Shown: positions 62,640 through 64,000 of the stretch, one piece after another
Layout: each line of letters begins with the position of its first letter
Position numbering within the stretch: the stretch's first letter is position 1
Source: Symsagittifera roscoffensis
Lineage: Eukaryota > Xenacoelomorpha > Acoela > Convolutidae
Assembly (NCBI RefSeq): GCF_963678635.1
Contig: NC_087065.1
Coordinates: 18,921,623-18,985,622 of the forward strand
Length of the DNA: 64,000 bases
Direction: 5' to 3'
Position numbers and translations under genes: made by a program
The notes under the pieces: generated by a model
The model's input: the letters and a program-made list of their open reading frames with translations, nothing else
What the model was told of the DNA's origin: nothing
Databases searched by the model: none

Positions 62640-64000
62640 AGGCGGTGAAGTAATTCAAAGTTACTAGCGTGTAACGCACATCCGGTGCTTCGAATTTTCA
62701 ACAACTCAAAAACTATTCTTTGAGTGTACTCTGACAGCACTCAATTACAGGGTTCTGAATTACAAATTTTGAAAAGTTTTTCATTCAAGTTTTTTATACA
62801 CATTTTTAAGAACCATAAAATTTTGTGAAGTTTTATATAAGTTCTTCGAAAAATTTAAAATGAACTAAGAAACGTCACAACTGGGAAACTGAAAGCAATT
62901 GAGCAGTCGCATTTGGACGCAAGATTGGCAACTCCTGAGAGTACTCTTACAGTACCCAACTACGTTGGGAAATTCAAATTTTGAGAAACTTCACCTTAAA
63001 TTTTTGTAAAAAAAGGTATTCACATCTCGAAAACTACCAAAATTTGAGCAGTCTTTTTTAATGGCAATATTTGCAATCTTTCAAAGTGCACAACTACAGG
63101 GTTCGGAATTTCACTTTAACTAATTAATTTGTAATTTGAGCTTTCTGAAAATTTCCAAGAAAAAATCACAAAAATCGTCGTATCTCTTAACCAAAAAATG
63201 ATTTGGGCATTCTTAATTGGAGGCCAAATTTGCATCCCCGAAGATTACTCTGAAAGTCCCCCAACTACAGGTTAAGAAATTCAAACTTTGAAAAAAAAAT
63301 TTAATTAATTTTCATGAAATTTTTTTTGAAAAAATCACAAAACAACTTCATACCTGGAAAACTACAAGGAATTGAGCAGTCAAACAGGGAGGCAAAACTT
63401 GCAACTCCTGAGAGTATCCTGACAGAGCCTCACTACAGAGATGAAAATTTCAAGTTTTGTGAAATTTTTTATACCTAAGTTTTCTGAAAAACTTTGAAAA
63501 AAAACCTAAAAACGTCATATCTCGAAAACTACCAGAATTTGAGCAGCCATATTCAGAGGCAAGATTAGCAACCCCTGAGAGTACCCTCACAGATTCCAAT
63601 AACAGGATTGAGATCTTCAAACTTTTGAAATTTTTTAAAATTTAAGTTTTTTTGAAAATTTCGGAGAAAATCATAAAAAAACGTCATATCTCGAAAACTA
63701 CAAGGACTTGAGCAAACATATTTGGCGGCAAAATTCGCAACTCCTGAGAGTACCCTGACAGAGTCTCCTTACTGAGATAGTAATTTCAAGTTTTGTGAAA
63801 TATTTTGTATCTAAATTTTCTGAAAAATTTTGAAAAAAAATCCAAAAAAACGTCATATCTCGAAAACTACAAAGATTTGAGCAGCCATAATCAGAGGCAA
63901 GATTCGCAACCCTTAAGAGTACCCTCACAATATCCAACAACAGGATTGAGATATCAATTTTTTTTGGAAATTTTTAAAATCTAAATTTTTGAAGAAAAAA
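62640..64000. repeat. ~168-bp tandem satellite, at least seven units, running off the window
   Basis: The phrase ACGTCATATCTCGAAAACTAC recurs at 63512, 63681 and 63850 (169-bp steps). Looser matches lie at about 63345, 63176, 63018 and 62870. The last four units alternate between two variants (…CTGACAGAGTCTCCTTACTG… and …CTCACAATATCCAACAACAGG…), giving a ~338-bp dimer. The 80-codon ORF on the minus strand is a by-product. Confidence 0.85.

Overview
The window reads as AT-rich nuclear DNA of an invertebrate animal. The evidence is spliced exons with GT..AG introns, a recognisable metazoan NALCN (sodium-leak channel) gene, tRNA-derived SINE-like repeats, Ty3/Gypsy and non-LTR retrotransposon remains, and many hairpin-ended repeats. 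I cannot name the species. There are 200 Ns at 38185-38384.

Layout. (1) 3-1417: an A/C-rich unrecognised coding region, cut by the window edge and broken by one frameshift, followed by a poly(A) signal. (2) 1584-11802: a 10.2-kb element bounded by a perfect 30-bp terminal inverted repeat, with matching subterminal arrays of a GGATTCC-type motif at both ends. It carries a broken transposase-like gene (+), a nearly intact four-exon gene of unknown function (-), and a broken gene (+) ending in a KMT5A-like SET methyltransferase domain. This is the best candidate here for an undescribed system. (3) 11803-16331: mostly anonymous sequence. (4) 16332-26217: a decayed Ty3/Gypsy retrotransposon with 254-bp LTRs and a 5-bp target duplication. 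A 2.9-kb gag-pol segment inside it is tandemly duplicated at about 99.8% identity, although its two LTRs differ at about 9%. (5) 26218-44145: gene-poor, with one spliced-looking cysteine-rich exon, many copies of a ~530-bp hairpin-ended repeat, a GA microsatellite and a dead LINE reverse transcriptase. (6) 44146-56859, minus strand: the 3' part of NALCN, from the domain IV S4-S5 linker to the acidic C-terminus. It has seven unique exon positions, and the domain IV pore exon is present twice (49230-49453 and 52344-52567). Each copy has its own splice sites; they differ only at two amino acids, and their 224-nt length means both cannot be spliced in together. (7) 56860-64000: a hAT-like transposase relic interrupted by a small MITE with an 8-bp target duplication, more SINE-like copies, and a ~168-bp tandem satellite running off the right edge.

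The only clear host gene is NALCN, the pore subunit of the neuronal background sodium-leak channel. Nearly everything else is mobile-element sequence, and the pore-exon duplication lies in a part of the NALCN introns heavily rearranged by those repeats. Several transposon ORFs break at homopolymer runs, so some frameshifts may be sequencing errors, whereas the NALCN exons are clean.
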